Below are positions 16,450 to 24,564 of a DNA stretch of 47,783 nucleotides, one piece after another; within the stretch, counting starts at the first letter, position 1, and each line of letters begins with the position of its first letter. Source of the DNA: JAWXVD01 sp044425705 (GTDB taxonomy: Bacteria > Bacillota > Clostridia > Lachnospirales > Lachnospiraceae); the NCBI GenBank assembly GCA_044425705.1, contig JAWXVD010000014.1, positions 1 through 47,783 on the forward strand, written 5' to 3'. Below the pieces are notes generated by a model. It was not told the origin of the DNA. It saw only the letters and a program-made list of their open reading frames with translations, and ran no database searches. Position numbers and translations under genes: made by a program.

Positions 16450-16464
16450 ACTCAAACGATTTCT
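16450..16464. promoter_or_regulatory. Diverged fourth LacI-type operator
   Basis: ACTCAAACGATTTCT shares 12 of 15 positions with the other sites and keeps the central CG. It lies about midway between the ABC promoter site and the phosphorylase site (173 and 162 bp away), a position where an auxiliary operator could support looping. Confidence 0.5.
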
Positions 16465-16545
16465 ACAGAAAATTATATTCATTAATTTTTCTGGATATTC
16501 ACGTCAACCTTTCCATTTATCCTATATATTTCTTATGATTCAGCC

Positions 16546-16574
16546 TTGTATTTTTCATTTTTTTCCTATATAAT
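16546..16574 (+). promoter_or_regulatory. Promoter of cellobiose phosphorylase
   Basis: Plus strand TTGTAT (16546-16551), 17 bases and TATAAT (16569-16574), 290 bp before the coding start. The transcript would have a long leader holding the operator, a 75-bp repeat and two perfect hairpins. Confidence 0.7.
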
Positions 16575-16611
16575 GAACCCACACAGTTATTTTATTTCCA
16601 ACCCGCTGTAC

Positions 16612-16626
16612 ACTTAATCGTTTTCG
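16612..16626 (+). promoter_or_regulatory. LacI-type operator in the phosphorylase leader
   Basis: ACTTAATCGTTTTCG, one base different from the other strong sites. It lies 38 bp downstream of the -10 box, so a repressor here would act as a roadblock to elongation rather than compete with polymerase. Confidence 0.75.
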
Positions 16627-16652
16627 TGTATGCTTGCACTTTTCAGACATAA

Positions 16653-16727
16653 TTAAGTCAAGAGATTCCACTTCCATACAAGGGTGAAATCACAGACACT
16701 GAGAGTGAAATTCTATTTTCACTCTTA
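16653..16727 (+). repeat. 75-bp two-hairpin repeat, copy 1 (diverged)
   Basis: Starts TTAAGTCAAG and ends TTTTCACTCTTA. It shares the central AAGGGTGAAATCACAGAC with the copies at 23077 and 33666 but differs from them at roughly a dozen positions, mostly in the first arm. The first hairpin is therefore damaged, while the second (GAGTGAAAT/ATTTTCACTC) is kept. It lies in the leader of the phosphorylase gene. Confidence 0.85.
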
Positions 16728-16763
16728 AGTCCACCGATACTTAATAACAATTGAATGAAAAAT

Positions 16764-16832
16764 ACTGGTTGAAAAATAATATTTTTCAACCAGTAACTTG
16801 TATCCCTTTCACGAATGAAAGGGATACAAGTT
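16764..16832. repeat. Two adjacent perfect inverted repeats before cellobiose phosphorylase
   Basis: First repeat: ACTGGTTGAAAAATA and its exact complement around a single A (16764-16794). Second, starting at the next base: AACTTGTATCCCTTTCA and its exact complement around a 4-base centre (16795-16832). Neither is followed by a T-run. The second ends 30 bp before the start codon, so it would sit in the 5' leader right beside the ribosome site. A shorter relative of the first (GTTGAAAAAT/ATTTTTCAAC) occurs at 39610-39632. Confidence 0.9.
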
Positions 16833-16862
16833 GCCAGACTATGAGAAAGGTATGGTATTAAT

Positions 16863-19295
16863 ATGAAATTTGGAAATTTTAATGACACAAACAAAGAATA
16901 TGTGATTACGTCACCAAAAACGCCCCTGCCTTGGATTAACTATTTAGGCTGCGAGAATTTCTTCTCTCTTATTTCTAATACAGGCGGTGGCTATAGTTTC
17001 TATAAAGATGCGAAACTATTACGTTTAACAAGATACCGTTACAATAATGTTCCTTACGATAATAACGGTCGCTACTTCTTTATTAAAGATGAAGATACCA
17101 TCTGGAATCCTGGATGGCAACCTAGCCAGACAGCATTAGACAGCTATACCTGTCGACACGGCTTAGGATACACCATATTAGAAAGTACAAAAAATGATTT
17201 GAAAGCAACTGTCACAGCTTTCGTGCCTATAGGTGATAACTGCGAAATCAACAAAGTAACCCTAAAAAACAAGTCTATGATTCCCAAAACAATCTCTCTA
17301 TTTTCTTATATTGAATTTTGCTTATGGAATGCTGTTGATGATATGACTAATTTCCAACGGAACTTAAGTATTGGAGAAGTAGAAGTAAATGAGAATATCA
17401 TTTATCATAAGACAGAATATAGAGAACGTCGCAATCATTATGCTGTATACAGCGTAAATGCACCTGTTGAAGGCTTCGACACAGACCGCGACGCCTTCCT
17501 AGGCGCTTATAATAATCCCGCCTCTCCTGAGGTTGTTAACCAAGGCGAATCTACTAATAGCACGGCTAGCGGTTGGTCTCCTATCGGTTCTTTCCACAAC
17601 AAACTCACCTTAGCTCCTGGTGAAGAAAAAACATTGATCTATCTATTAGGTTATGTAGAAAATCCTACTGACGAAAAATGGGAAAAACCTGGCGTTATCA
17701 ACAAGAAGCCAGCACTAGCTTTATTGAATAAATATCAAACTACGTCCTCTGTTGATGTTGCTTTCCATGCCCTTCAGGATTACTGGAATCATCTTCTATC
17801 AAAATTCACCGTAGAAACCGAAGATGATAAGTTGAACCGTATGGTAAATATATGGAATCAATACCAGTGCATGGTTACCTTCAATATGTCTCGCTCCGCT
17901 TCCTATTACGAGTCAGGAACTGGACGTGGTATGGGATTTCGCGACTCTTGTCAGGATTTATTAGGCTTCGTGCATCTGATTCCAGAATCTGCAAGACAGA
18001 GAATACTGGATATCGCTTCTACACAATTCGAAGACGGAAGTGCATATCACCAATATCAACCACTTACCAAACAAGGAAACCTTGATATCGGTAGCGGATT
18101 TAATGACGACCCACTTTGGTTGATTGCTGGTACTGCTGCATATCTCCGGGAAACAGGTGATTTTGATATTCTCAACGAATCAGTGCCTTTTGATTGTAAA
18201 GCAGAGCATGCACAACCTCTTATGGAACATCTTCGACGTTCATTTAACTTTTTTGACCAAAATTTAGGTCCTCACCAATTACCATTAATCGGACGTGCAG
18301 ACTGGAATGATTGTTTGAACCTAAACTGCTTTTCTGAATCCCCTGGCGAATCTTTCCAAACTACAGGACCTTCCCATGGACCAGTTGCAGAATCTGTATT
18401 TATCGCAGGAATGTATGTGAAATACGGAAATGAATACGCAGAGATTTGCCAACGTATTGGTTTGACCGACGAAGCACAGCTCACTAGAGACAAAGTAAAC
18501 CAGATGTATCAATCTATTTTAGAATCAGGTTGGGATGGAGAGTGGTTCTTACGTGCCTATGATGCAAACAGCGATAAAATAGGTTCGAAAGAATGTGAAG
18601 AAGGGCAAATCTTTATCGAACCACAAGGCTTCTGTATTATAGCTGGTGTGGGAATAGAAGAACAACTGGCTCATAAAGCATTGCAATCTGTCGAGAAATA
18701 TCTTGACAGCAAATATGGAATTGTATTATTACAACCCGCCTATCAACAGTATCATTTAAACTTAGGCGAAATATCTTCTTATCCTCCTGGATACAAAGAA
18801 AATGCTGGAATATTTTGTCACAATAATCCTTGGATTTCCATTGCTGAATCCATGATTGGTCATGGAAATAGAGCCTTTGAAATATACAGAAAAACGTGTC
18901 CTGCTTATCTCGAGGACATCAGTGAAATTCATCGAACAGAACCATATGTTTATTCTCAGATGGTCGCCGGAAAAGACGCGGTACGATTTGGCGAAGCAAA
19001 AAACAGCTGGCTTACAGGCACTGCTGCATGGACCTTTACTAATGTTTCTCAACATATATTAGGGATTCGTCCTGCTTTTGATGGCTTAATTGTTGACCCA
19101 TGTATCCCTAGTACTTTAAAAGAATTAAAAATCACCAGAGTTTTCCGTGGAGCAACTATACATATTACAGTTTTAAATCCAAATGGTGCTGAAAAAGGAA
19201 TTAAAGCACTCTATATAAACGGAGAACAAATACAAGGTAATCTTATTCCTATTGCAGACAGCATGGACACCTATAATATTACCGCTATTATGTAA
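16863..19295 (+). CDS. cbp: Cellobiose phosphorylase (GH94)
   Basis: An 810-aa cytoplasmic enzyme that splits cellobiose with inorganic phosphate into glucose-1-phosphate and glucose, saving ATP. It matches the clostridial cellobiose phosphorylases along its whole length: an N-terminal beta-sandwich (PWINYLGCENFFSLISNTGGG, FCLWNAVDDMTNFQRN, YHKTEYRERRNHYAVYSVN) and a C-terminal (alpha/alpha)6 barrel with FRDSCQDLLGF, GRADWNDCLNLN (residues 480-483 DWND include the general-acid aspartate) and the phosphate-site region ETGPSHGP-like QTTGPSHGP. The MKFGNF start is that of the family; AAGG lies 12 bases upstream, a long spacing. It is divergent from the ABC importer and shares its operator, and should supply glucose-1-phosphate from imported cellobiose. 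Confidence 0.97.
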   Translation: MKFGNFNDTNKEYVITSPKTPLPWINYLGCENFFSLISNTGGGYSFYKDAKLLRLTRYRYNNVPYDNNGRYFFIKDEDTIWNPGWQPSQTALDSYTCRHGLGYTILESTKNDLKATVTAFVPIGDNCEINKVTLKNKSMIPKTISLFSYIEFCLWNAVDDMTNFQRNLSIGEVEVNENIIYHKTEYRERRNHYAVYSVNAPVEGFDTDRDAFLGAYNNPASPEVVNQGESTNSTASGWSPIGSFHNKLTLAPGEEKTLIYLLGYVENPTDEKWEKPGVINKKPALALLNKYQTTSSVDVAFHALQDYWNHLLSKFTVETEDDKLNRMVNIWNQYQCMVTFNMSRSASYYESGTGRGMGFRDSCQDLLGFVHLIPESARQRILDIASTQFEDGSAYHQYQPLTKQGNLDIGSGFNDDPLWLIAGTAAYLRETGDFDILNESVPFDCKAEHAQPLMEHLRRSFNFFDQNLGPHQLPLIGRADWNDCLNLNCFSESPGESFQTTGPSHGPVAESVFIAGMYVKYGNEYAEICQRIGLTDEAQLTRDKVNQMYQSILESGWDGEWFLRAYDANSDKIGSKECEEGQIFIEPQGFCIIAGVGIEEQLAHKALQSVEKYLDSKYGIVLLQPAYQQYHLNLGEISSYPPGYKENAGIFCHNNPWISIAESMIGHGNRAFEIYRKTCPAYLEDISEIHRTEPYVYSQMVAGKDAVRFGEAKNSWLTGTAAWTFTNVSQHILGIRPAFDGLIVDPCIPSTLKELKITRVFRGATIHITVLNPNGAEKGIKALYINGEQIQGNLIPIADSMDTYNITAIM

Positions 19296-19324
19296 CAGGG
19301 ATACCATATAAATAGTTTGAGACA

Positions 19325-19384
19325 TAACAAATAGCTTGAAACACAACAAATCCTTGACGGAATTGTGATTTCAAGCTATTGTTA
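19325..19384 (+). terminator. Long-stem hairpin after cellobiose phosphorylase
   Basis: TAACAAATAGCTTGAAA-CACAA pairs with TTGTGATTTCAAGCTATTGTTA with two single-base bulges, leaving a 15-base loop. A T-rich stretch (GTTTTTTATAT) follows at 19394. It probably ends the phosphorylase transcript. Confidence 0.65.
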
Positions 19385-19469
19385 CAGTATAATGTTTTTT
19401 ATATATCATATATGACTATATTATAAATTGTCTCACACAGAAGAAAGAATCCCTATTGAAGAGGTACCA

Positions 19470-19871
19470 ATGAGTAAATATAAAACAGAACAACGAAAAA
19501 AATTAATAACGCTTTTTGAAAATAATATCCACCGCACTCTATCTGCACAAGATATCGCCACTGCCCTTGATGGACAAGGCATCAGCACTAGCGCTATCTA
19601 TCGAAACCTTACAGAAATGGTAGATGAAGGTCTACTTTGTAAAGTAAGTAGCCAGAATCGCTCTGGTTCTTTATACCAATACGTGGATCCTAACCATTGC
19701 GTTGGTGTAATCCACTTTAAATGCGAAAAATGCGATGCTACCTTCCATCTAGACAGAAGCATTTCTCAGATGATTATGAATATTGCCAAAGAGCATTATC
19801 ATTTTTCAATTAACGGAGGATCAGCTTTTTTATATGGTAGATGCGAAAACTGTGACTCACGAGAGTTATAG
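19470..19871 (+). CDS. Fur-family metalloregulator
   Basis: A 133-aa regulator of the Fur/Zur/PerR family. The N-terminal winged helix shows HRTLSAQDIATALDGQGISTSAIYRNLTEMVDEGLL. The dimerisation part has a structural-zinc pair FKCEKCDATFHLD and a second C-terminal pair GRCENCDSREL. Which metal or peroxide it senses cannot be told; the two CxxC pairs fit Zur or Fur as well as PerR. TTG at 19428 opens the frame, but ATG 19470 with GAGG 5 bases before it gives the family start MSKYKTEQRKK. It is followed by the broken ketopantoate reductase, whose upstream 38 bases resemble this gene's own. Confidence 0.9.
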   Translation: MSKYKTEQRKKLITLFENNIHRTLSAQDIATALDGQGISTSAIYRNLTEMVDEGLLCKVSSQNRSGSLYQYVDPNHCVGVIHFKCEKCDATFHLDRSISQMIMNIAKEHYHFSINGGSAFLYGRCENCDSREL

Positions 19872-19928
19872 ACTTTACCTATTGCTAACTTATAATTTAT
19901 CCTACACAGAAGAAAGGATTTTATTGCC

Positions 19929-20523
19929 ATGCATATTCACAAAGTTACTTTAATTGGTCTAGGTGCCATGGGTGTCTTTTTTGCCCCTCGTTTATCTGCA
20001 TATTTAGGAGAAAATTTTCGAGTACTGGCTACCGGTGAACGGAAGGAACGTCTTATATTCTTTCATGCGTGTATCCATCGTTATGGCAGATGGTATCGCT
20101 AACTACGACCCTAGCAAAGGTTCTCTTTACTTTGGTGAATCGACAAATGAAGGTACTTTATCTACCCGGGTATTAGCCATTAAAGATTTGTTGACACAAT
20201 CCCATATTCCTCATCATATCCCCCAAGATATGATTCATGCCATGTGGTTTAAATACATGTGCAATGTAGGTGAAAATTTAACTTCCGCCTTATTAGGTAT
20301 CCCTTTCGGTGCTCTACATACCTCGGAACACGCAAAGTTCATTCGTCAAAATGCTATGCGAGAAGTTCTAGCTGTTGCAAATAAATTAGGAATCAACTTA
20401 ACGGAAGAGGAAATTGCCTTACAAGAGAATACCATTGTAAACTTACCTTTTTACAATAAACCCTCTACTCTACAGGATCTAGAACATAACCACAAAGCTA
20501 TCACCATATTCCACAGGCACTAA
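19929..20523 (+). pseudogene. Decayed 2-dehydropantoate 2-reductase (PanE/ApbA family)
   Basis: The first 42 codons encode the Rossmann start of the family (VTLIGLGAMGVFFAPRLSAYLG, then RVLATGERKERL) and stop at 20102 after a frame change. A second frame (20035-20523) carries the C-terminal catalytic domain (ADGIANYDPSKGSLYFGE, MWFKYMCNVGENLTSALLG, LPFYNKPSTLQDLEHNHKA) and then ends early. About 100 residues of the middle of the normal ~300-aa enzyme are missing at the junction near 20045-20070, and the last ~50 are gone. The gene has a ribosome site (AGAAAGGA), so it decayed from a working copy by an out-of-frame internal deletion. Confidence 0.85.
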
Positions 20524-20604
20524 TGAATAACTATAAAATAGTATAACGAAAAATTTTTGAATTTTGAAAATACATCTTGTAACAAAGGAGCAAAATTTCT
20601 TACC

Positions 20605-22857
20605 ATGGTAGCAAATACTCTATTAAAACAATATTTTGGATATGACCATTTTCGGGAAGGTCAAAACTCTCTAATCCAACAAATTTTAGCCAGAAATGAT
20701 GTACTAGGCATTATGCCAACTGGTGCTGGAAAATCTATTTGTTTCCAAGTACCTGCCTTAGCTCTAGAAGGTATTACTCTTGTCATATCACCCTTAATTT
20801 CCCTCATGCAAGATCAAGTAAAATCCTTGAATCAAGCAGGTGTACATGCCGCTTATATCAATTCCTCATTAACCCACACACAGGTGGATAAAGCCTTATA
20901 CTATGCATCTCAAGGACAGTATAAAATTATCTATGTTGCCCCTGAGCGCTTGCTTACCGATACCTTCTTGGCCTTTGCACAGAGTGTACATATTTCCATG
21001 GTCACCATAGATGAAGCCCATTGTATCTCTCAATGGGGACAAGATTTCAGACCTAGCTATGCTATGATTCCCCAATTTCTTTCACTTTTAAATAATCGTC
21101 CCATTGTTTCTGCTTTTACAGCAACTGCAACAGCGCAAGTAAGAGAAGATATCATCCAGTTATTGGCATTGCAGAATCCCTTCACTATCATTACAGGATT
21201 TAATCGCGAGAATTTATATTTCGAAGTAAAACCATCCTCTCATAAAATGAACGATTTATTAGCTTTTTTAGAAAATCGAAAAGAGCAAAGTGGAATTATT
21301 TATTGTGCTACTCGTAAAAATGTAGAAAGTGTTTGTGACGAATTAAATAAAATAGGATTTTCCGCTGCAAAATATCATGCAGGTCTCTCTCAAGAAACTC
21401 GCCAAAATAATCAAAATGATTTTCAATATGATACTGTAAATATCATGGTTGCAACTAACGCTTTCGGTATGGGTATCGACAAGTCCAATGTGAATTTTGT
21501 TGTCCATTATAATATGCCAAAAGATGTAGAAAGTTATTATCAAGAAGCTGGGCGAGCTGGTAGAGACGGTGCTCCCGCCCACTGTCTTTTATTATATAGC
21601 GGTCAAGATGTAGTAACCCAACAATGGATCATAGAAAATGGTCGTGACATGGTTTACGAAAACGAGGAAATGGAGCAGGTATTAAAAGAACGTGATTATA
21701 AACGATTAAAAGAAATGACCTTCTATTCTACCACCAACCAATGCTTACGCCAGTATATTCTAGCCTACTTTGGCGAACATAGTGAAATGTATTGTGGAAA
21801 TTGCGGAAACTGTGACACAAAATTCGAAACAATCGATATTACAGAAGATGCGAAAAATATTGTATTATGCATACAACAATTAAGAGAACGGTTCGGAAAA
21901 GTTTTGATTATAGACGTGTTACGCGGAAGTAAAGGCACCAGAATTTTACAGCTAGGATTAGATCAACTACCTATATATGGCTCTTCCCCTACCAGCCAAA
22001 GTCGATTACGTTCCATCCTAGACTATTTGATACAATTAGGATATTTGGAACAAACGGATGAACGATACCCTATTATAAAGCTAACTGAACGCGCAGAACA
22101 GCTCTTTTCTGATACCTTTTCTCTAGAAATGAAAATTGCCAAAGAAAAAGAAACCTCCAAGAAGAAAGAGACCACTAAACAAGGGCTTTCTTCCGAACAC
22201 CATGAATTGTTCACCAGACTCCGTGCTCTCCGTAGCGAAATCGCAACCAATGAACAAGTACCTGCTTTTATCGTTTTTGGAGATGCAACACTCATAGATA
22301 TGTGCCAAAAATTACCTGTCACCTTAACACAGTTCTCCAATGTATCTGGTGTAGGTAGTAGAAAATTAAAGAAGTATGGTGACCCGTTTATAACGATGAT
22401 CTCTTCATATTGCGATGAAAAAGGGATTGCTATCGTTAGTGAATCTAAAAATGAAACTGATAAAAAACGTAATTCTCAAGGTAGCAAGAAAAAGAAAAGT
22501 GCTGCCCCTATTGTGTTGCCCACAGATAATATGATAGCTGAAATTGTACCATCAGAATCTCCCCTTTCCATCAGTGAGATTAGCAGAACCATCAACCAAG
22601 TTCTAAGTCAGTATGAATGTACGAGAACCTCCCCCGTAAAGCTCAGTGATTGGCTTATTGAACAAGGATATTTACAATTAATATCCAGTGAAAATGGCAA
22701 TCTAAAAGTACCTACAGAGTTAGGTTTCGCTAAAGGCATTCAACAAGAGCTGAGAACAATAAGAGGGAAACAATATCAAATAAATCTCTACAATCAACAA
22801 TTGCAAGAATTTCTCATCCAGCATATAGAAGAGATATTGAAATTTTTAATAATATAA
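20605..22857 (+). CDS. recQ: ATP-dependent DNA helicase RecQ
   Basis: A 750-aa superfamily-2 helicase for recombination and repair. The helicase core has FREGQNSLIQ (Q-motif region), MPTGAGKS (Walker A, residues 37-44), VTIDEAHCISQWGQDFRPSY (DEAH plus aromatic loop), SAFTATAT, MVATNAFGMGIDKSNV and QEAGRAGRDG. The zinc site is C-x(16)-C-x2-C-x2-C (CLRQ...CGNCGNCD), then a winged helix, then an HRDC domain (residues about 545-625). A further ~110-residue C-terminal extension follows a Lys/Ser-rich linker. TTG at 20557 opens the frame; ATG 20605, 14 bases after AAAGGAG, is preferred despite the long spacing. Confidence 0.95.
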   Translation: MVANTLLKQYFGYDHFREGQNSLIQQILARNDVLGIMPTGAGKSICFQVPALALEGITLVISPLISLMQDQVKSLNQAGVHAAYINSSLTHTQVDKALYYASQGQYKIIYVAPERLLTDTFLAFAQSVHISMVTIDEAHCISQWGQDFRPSYAMIPQFLSLLNNRPIVSAFTATATAQVREDIIQLLALQNPFTIITGFNRENLYFEVKPSSHKMNDLLAFLENRKEQSGIIYCATRKNVESVCDELNKIGFSAAKYHAGLSQETRQNNQNDFQYDTVNIMVATNAFGMGIDKSNVNFVVHYNMPKDVESYYQEAGRAGRDGAPAHCLLLYSGQDVVTQQWIIENGRDMVYENEEMEQVLKERDYKRLKEMTFYSTTNQCLRQYILAYFGEHSEMYCGNCGNCDTKFETIDITEDAKNIVLCIQQLRERFGKVLIIDVLRGSKGTRILQLGLDQLPIYGSSPTSQSRLRSILDYLIQLGYLEQTDERYPIIKLTERAEQLFSDTFSLEMKIAKEKETSKKKETTKQGLSSEHHELFTRLRALRSEIATNEQVPAFIVFGDATLIDMCQKLPVTLTQFSNVSGVGSRKLKKYGDPFITMISSYCDEKGIAIVSESKNETDKKRNSQGSKKKKSAAPIVLPTDNMIAEIVPSESPLSISEISRTINQVLSQYECTRTSPVKLSDWLIEQGYLQLISSENGNLKVPTELGFAKGIQQELRTIRGKQYQINLYNQQLQEFLIQHIEEILKFLII

Positions 22858-22936
22858 CTGAAATAAATGGAATTTCTGCTATTCACAGTAAATGTAATGC
22901 AACCAATGAAAATGATTCTGATATTACCACACATAC

Positions 22937-23074
22937 TTATGTATTACTTGTAGAAGAAGATACATCTTTCTGTAAATATTCTATATATTCTTGTACAAGA
23001 TGTTCCATATAATTTTCTTGCCAGTCACCTATTTTTTCTCTGTACATCTTCCAGTCTTTTTTTGTAGGTTCCAT
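22937..23074 (-). pseudogene. 45-codon remnant of a conserved Lachnospiraceae-type small gene
   Basis: Translates as MEPTKKDWKMYREKIGDWQ, ENYMEHLVQEYIEYLQKD, then a short serine-rich end and stop. The beginning resembles small (about 100-aa) clostridial proteins starting KxDWKxYREKxxxWQExYMExLxxEYIxxL, which normally continue with a conserved acidic helix that is absent here. I therefore read it as a 3'-truncated remnant. A 75-bp repeat copy begins 3 bases upstream of its ATG and has displaced any normal leader. The rest of the 22858-22936 gap holds nothing I recognise. Confidence 0.55.
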
Positions 23075-23076
23075 AT

Positions 23077-23151
23077 TTAAGTCCAGTGATTTCACTTGCT
23101 TGCAAGGGTGAAATCACAGACGCTGAGGGTGAAAATTTATTTTCACTCTTT
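23077..23151 (+). repeat. 75-bp two-hairpin repeat, copy 2
   Basis: Differs from copy 3 (33666-33740) at two positions. Hairpin 1: GTGATTTCACTTGC with loop TT against GCAAGGGTGAAATCAC. Spacer AGACGCTGA. Hairpin 2: GGGTGAAAA/TTTTCACTC around TTTA, then TTT. It lies between the 45-codon remnant and the HipA partner gene. Confidence 0.9.
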
Positions 23152-23212
23152 AATCCTCTCCCTTTATCTACATATTCTGTTCTTTTTTATTCTTCCACTA
23201 TGCAAATTAATT

Positions 23213-23428
23213 TTAACAAATCCCATACTTCTGAAATATTTTATTTAAATCTTCTCTTGTGATTTTACCCGCTAAATAGTAACCCTTTACGCTTGCTTCA
23301 ACCGCTTCTAAAAAAATGTCAAAATGAAACCAATCATCCATTTCATAATATTGTTGTAACTCCATAAAATCTGCATATAATCCCTGCGGTAAATCCTCTC
23401 TTAATTTCACACTATGATCAACGAACAT
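23213..23428 (-). CDS. Small acidic partner protein downstream of a HipA-like kinase
   Basis: A 71-aa protein with no membrane segment or known domain: LREDLPQGLYADFMELQQYYEMDDWFHFDIFLEAVEASVKGYYLAGKITREDLNKIFQKYGIC. It is mainly helical and acidic. It starts one base after the stop of the kinase gene and uses AAAGGGGA inside that gene as ribosome site, so the two are co-translated. Small proteins of this kind often follow clostridial HipA-like kinases, from my recollection of the family. A role as antitoxin, substrate or regulator is possible but unproven; it has no DNA-binding motif of the HipB type. Confidence 0.8.
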   Translation of the reverse strand: MFVDHSVKLREDLPQGLYADFMELQQYYEMDDWFHFDIFLEAVEASVKGYYLAGKITREDLNKIFQKYGIC

Positions 23429-23429
23429 A

Positions 23430-24377
23430 CTATCTTCCCCTTTCTTTTTCTATCACAACATTCTGTTCTCTCAAAGCCAATTTTTCATACACAGGAATTA
23501 TTACCTCTTCAAATCTCTTTCTGATGATATTACTGTAAAATTCTTTTTGTTTTTTTGATAATACCGAGATAGAGCAAATCATTTCATATACACGATTAAT
23601 TTCACTTCTCATATTAGGGACTAATCTCACCAACTCTTCATTGCATCCCTCATATTTCATTTCTTGAATTAAATGATATGGATTAATCTTTTTACCATTA
23701 ATTTCAAAAATACACCGTCGTGCAGTAAATGCCTCTGCTTTTAATAACTTCTCATCATTTAATACTACCTGCATCTTGTCATCGTCCCATTTACAATTCA
23801 AGCAATTACCATTATCATATACTGGTGCAATTTCTTTCGTGCCATTTTTCCGCAAAATAATACCCCAGTTACTATTATTTCTATCCGCATTTCCAATTAG
23901 TGCATCAACAATGAACATTCTCCAAAAATGTGCCTGTACCTCATCTTTAATATCCGCAATAAAGGGATGCTCATCTATAGTCATTAGTATTTCATATAAA
24001 TCTAATCCGACTCCATTTGTTTCGTGACCATTTGAATCTAAGAATCTCGGTTCAAATGTCACTTTTATCTTATCGAATTCATACAAACGGTCAGCATCTT
24101 CCAAAAAATCTTTACATGCTGTAACTACCTTATCATTCCTTATTCCTAAAATAGTTTCATGTACATCGATACCAAATATCTGATATATATTGGAGCCAAT
24201 ATATTCACATACCGGACTATTTGAATAGCTTAATTGTATATTTTTCATTTGTAGTTCTTTCAAATTCCCAGGAAATTTCAAGATATAATTATCTCCTTTG
24301 TAATCAATTCCCATTTTACGACCCGCAGTACCACCATACATCCTTTGATTTTGCTTATATTCATTAAAGTTTTCCAT
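23430..24377 (-). CDS. HipA-like Ser/Thr kinase
   Basis: A 315-aa protein with the HipA/CtkA kinase fold. A glycine-rich start (YGGTAGRKMGI, then a strand with the ATP lysine YILKFPG at residues 31-37) leads to the catalytic loop DALIGNADRNNSNWG (Asp165, Asn170) and the metal-binding segment APVYDNG (Asp188). It lacks the N-terminal subdomain of Escherichia coli HipA and carries an extra C-terminal helical part. HipA kinases phosphorylate translation factors and cause growth arrest; the target here is unknown. No HipB-type repressor precedes it; instead a 71-aa protein follows. Convergent with recQ. Confidence 0.85.
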   Translation of the reverse strand: MENFNEYKQNQRMYGGTAGRKMGIDYKGDNYILKFPGNLKELQMKNIQLSYSNSPVCEYIGSNIYQIFGIDVHETILGIRNDKVVTACKDFLEDADRLYEFDKIKVTFEPRFLDSNGHETNGVGLDLYEILMTIDEHPFIADIKDEVQAHFWRMFIVDALIGNADRNNSNWGIILRKNGTKEIAPVYDNGNCLNCKWDDDKMQVVLNDEKLLKAEAFTARRCIFEINGKKINPYHLIQEMKYEGCNEELVRLVPNMRSEINRVYEMICSISVLSKKQKEFYSNIIRKRFEEVIIPVYEKLALREQNVVIEKERGR

Positions 24378-24529
24378 CTACTATTCCTCGCTATTATTAT
24401 CTGTTGTTTCATCTTCTCATATTATACTTTTTTCCTAATTCCTTTTATGATGCATTTACTAATAGTATAGCATATTTTACATTTCTAAACAGATAAAAAT
24501 ATAGATTAATAATAAAATAAGATATCACA

Positions 24530-24557
24530 AATAAAGGTGCCTACAACCGCAGACACC
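24530..24557 (-). terminator. Intrinsic terminator of the S8 protease gene
   Basis: On the minus strand GGTGTCT/AGGCACC around an 8-base loop, followed by TTTATTT, a few bases after the protease stop codon. Confidence 0.6.
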
Positions 24558-24564
24558 CGTTCTC

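Noticed and set aside
23077..23151. Reading the 75-bp repeat copies as plain intrinsic terminators
   Set aside because: Two hairpins, conserved spacer, near-identity between unrelated loci and weak T-runs do not fit ordinary terminators; one copy lies between a promoter and its gene.
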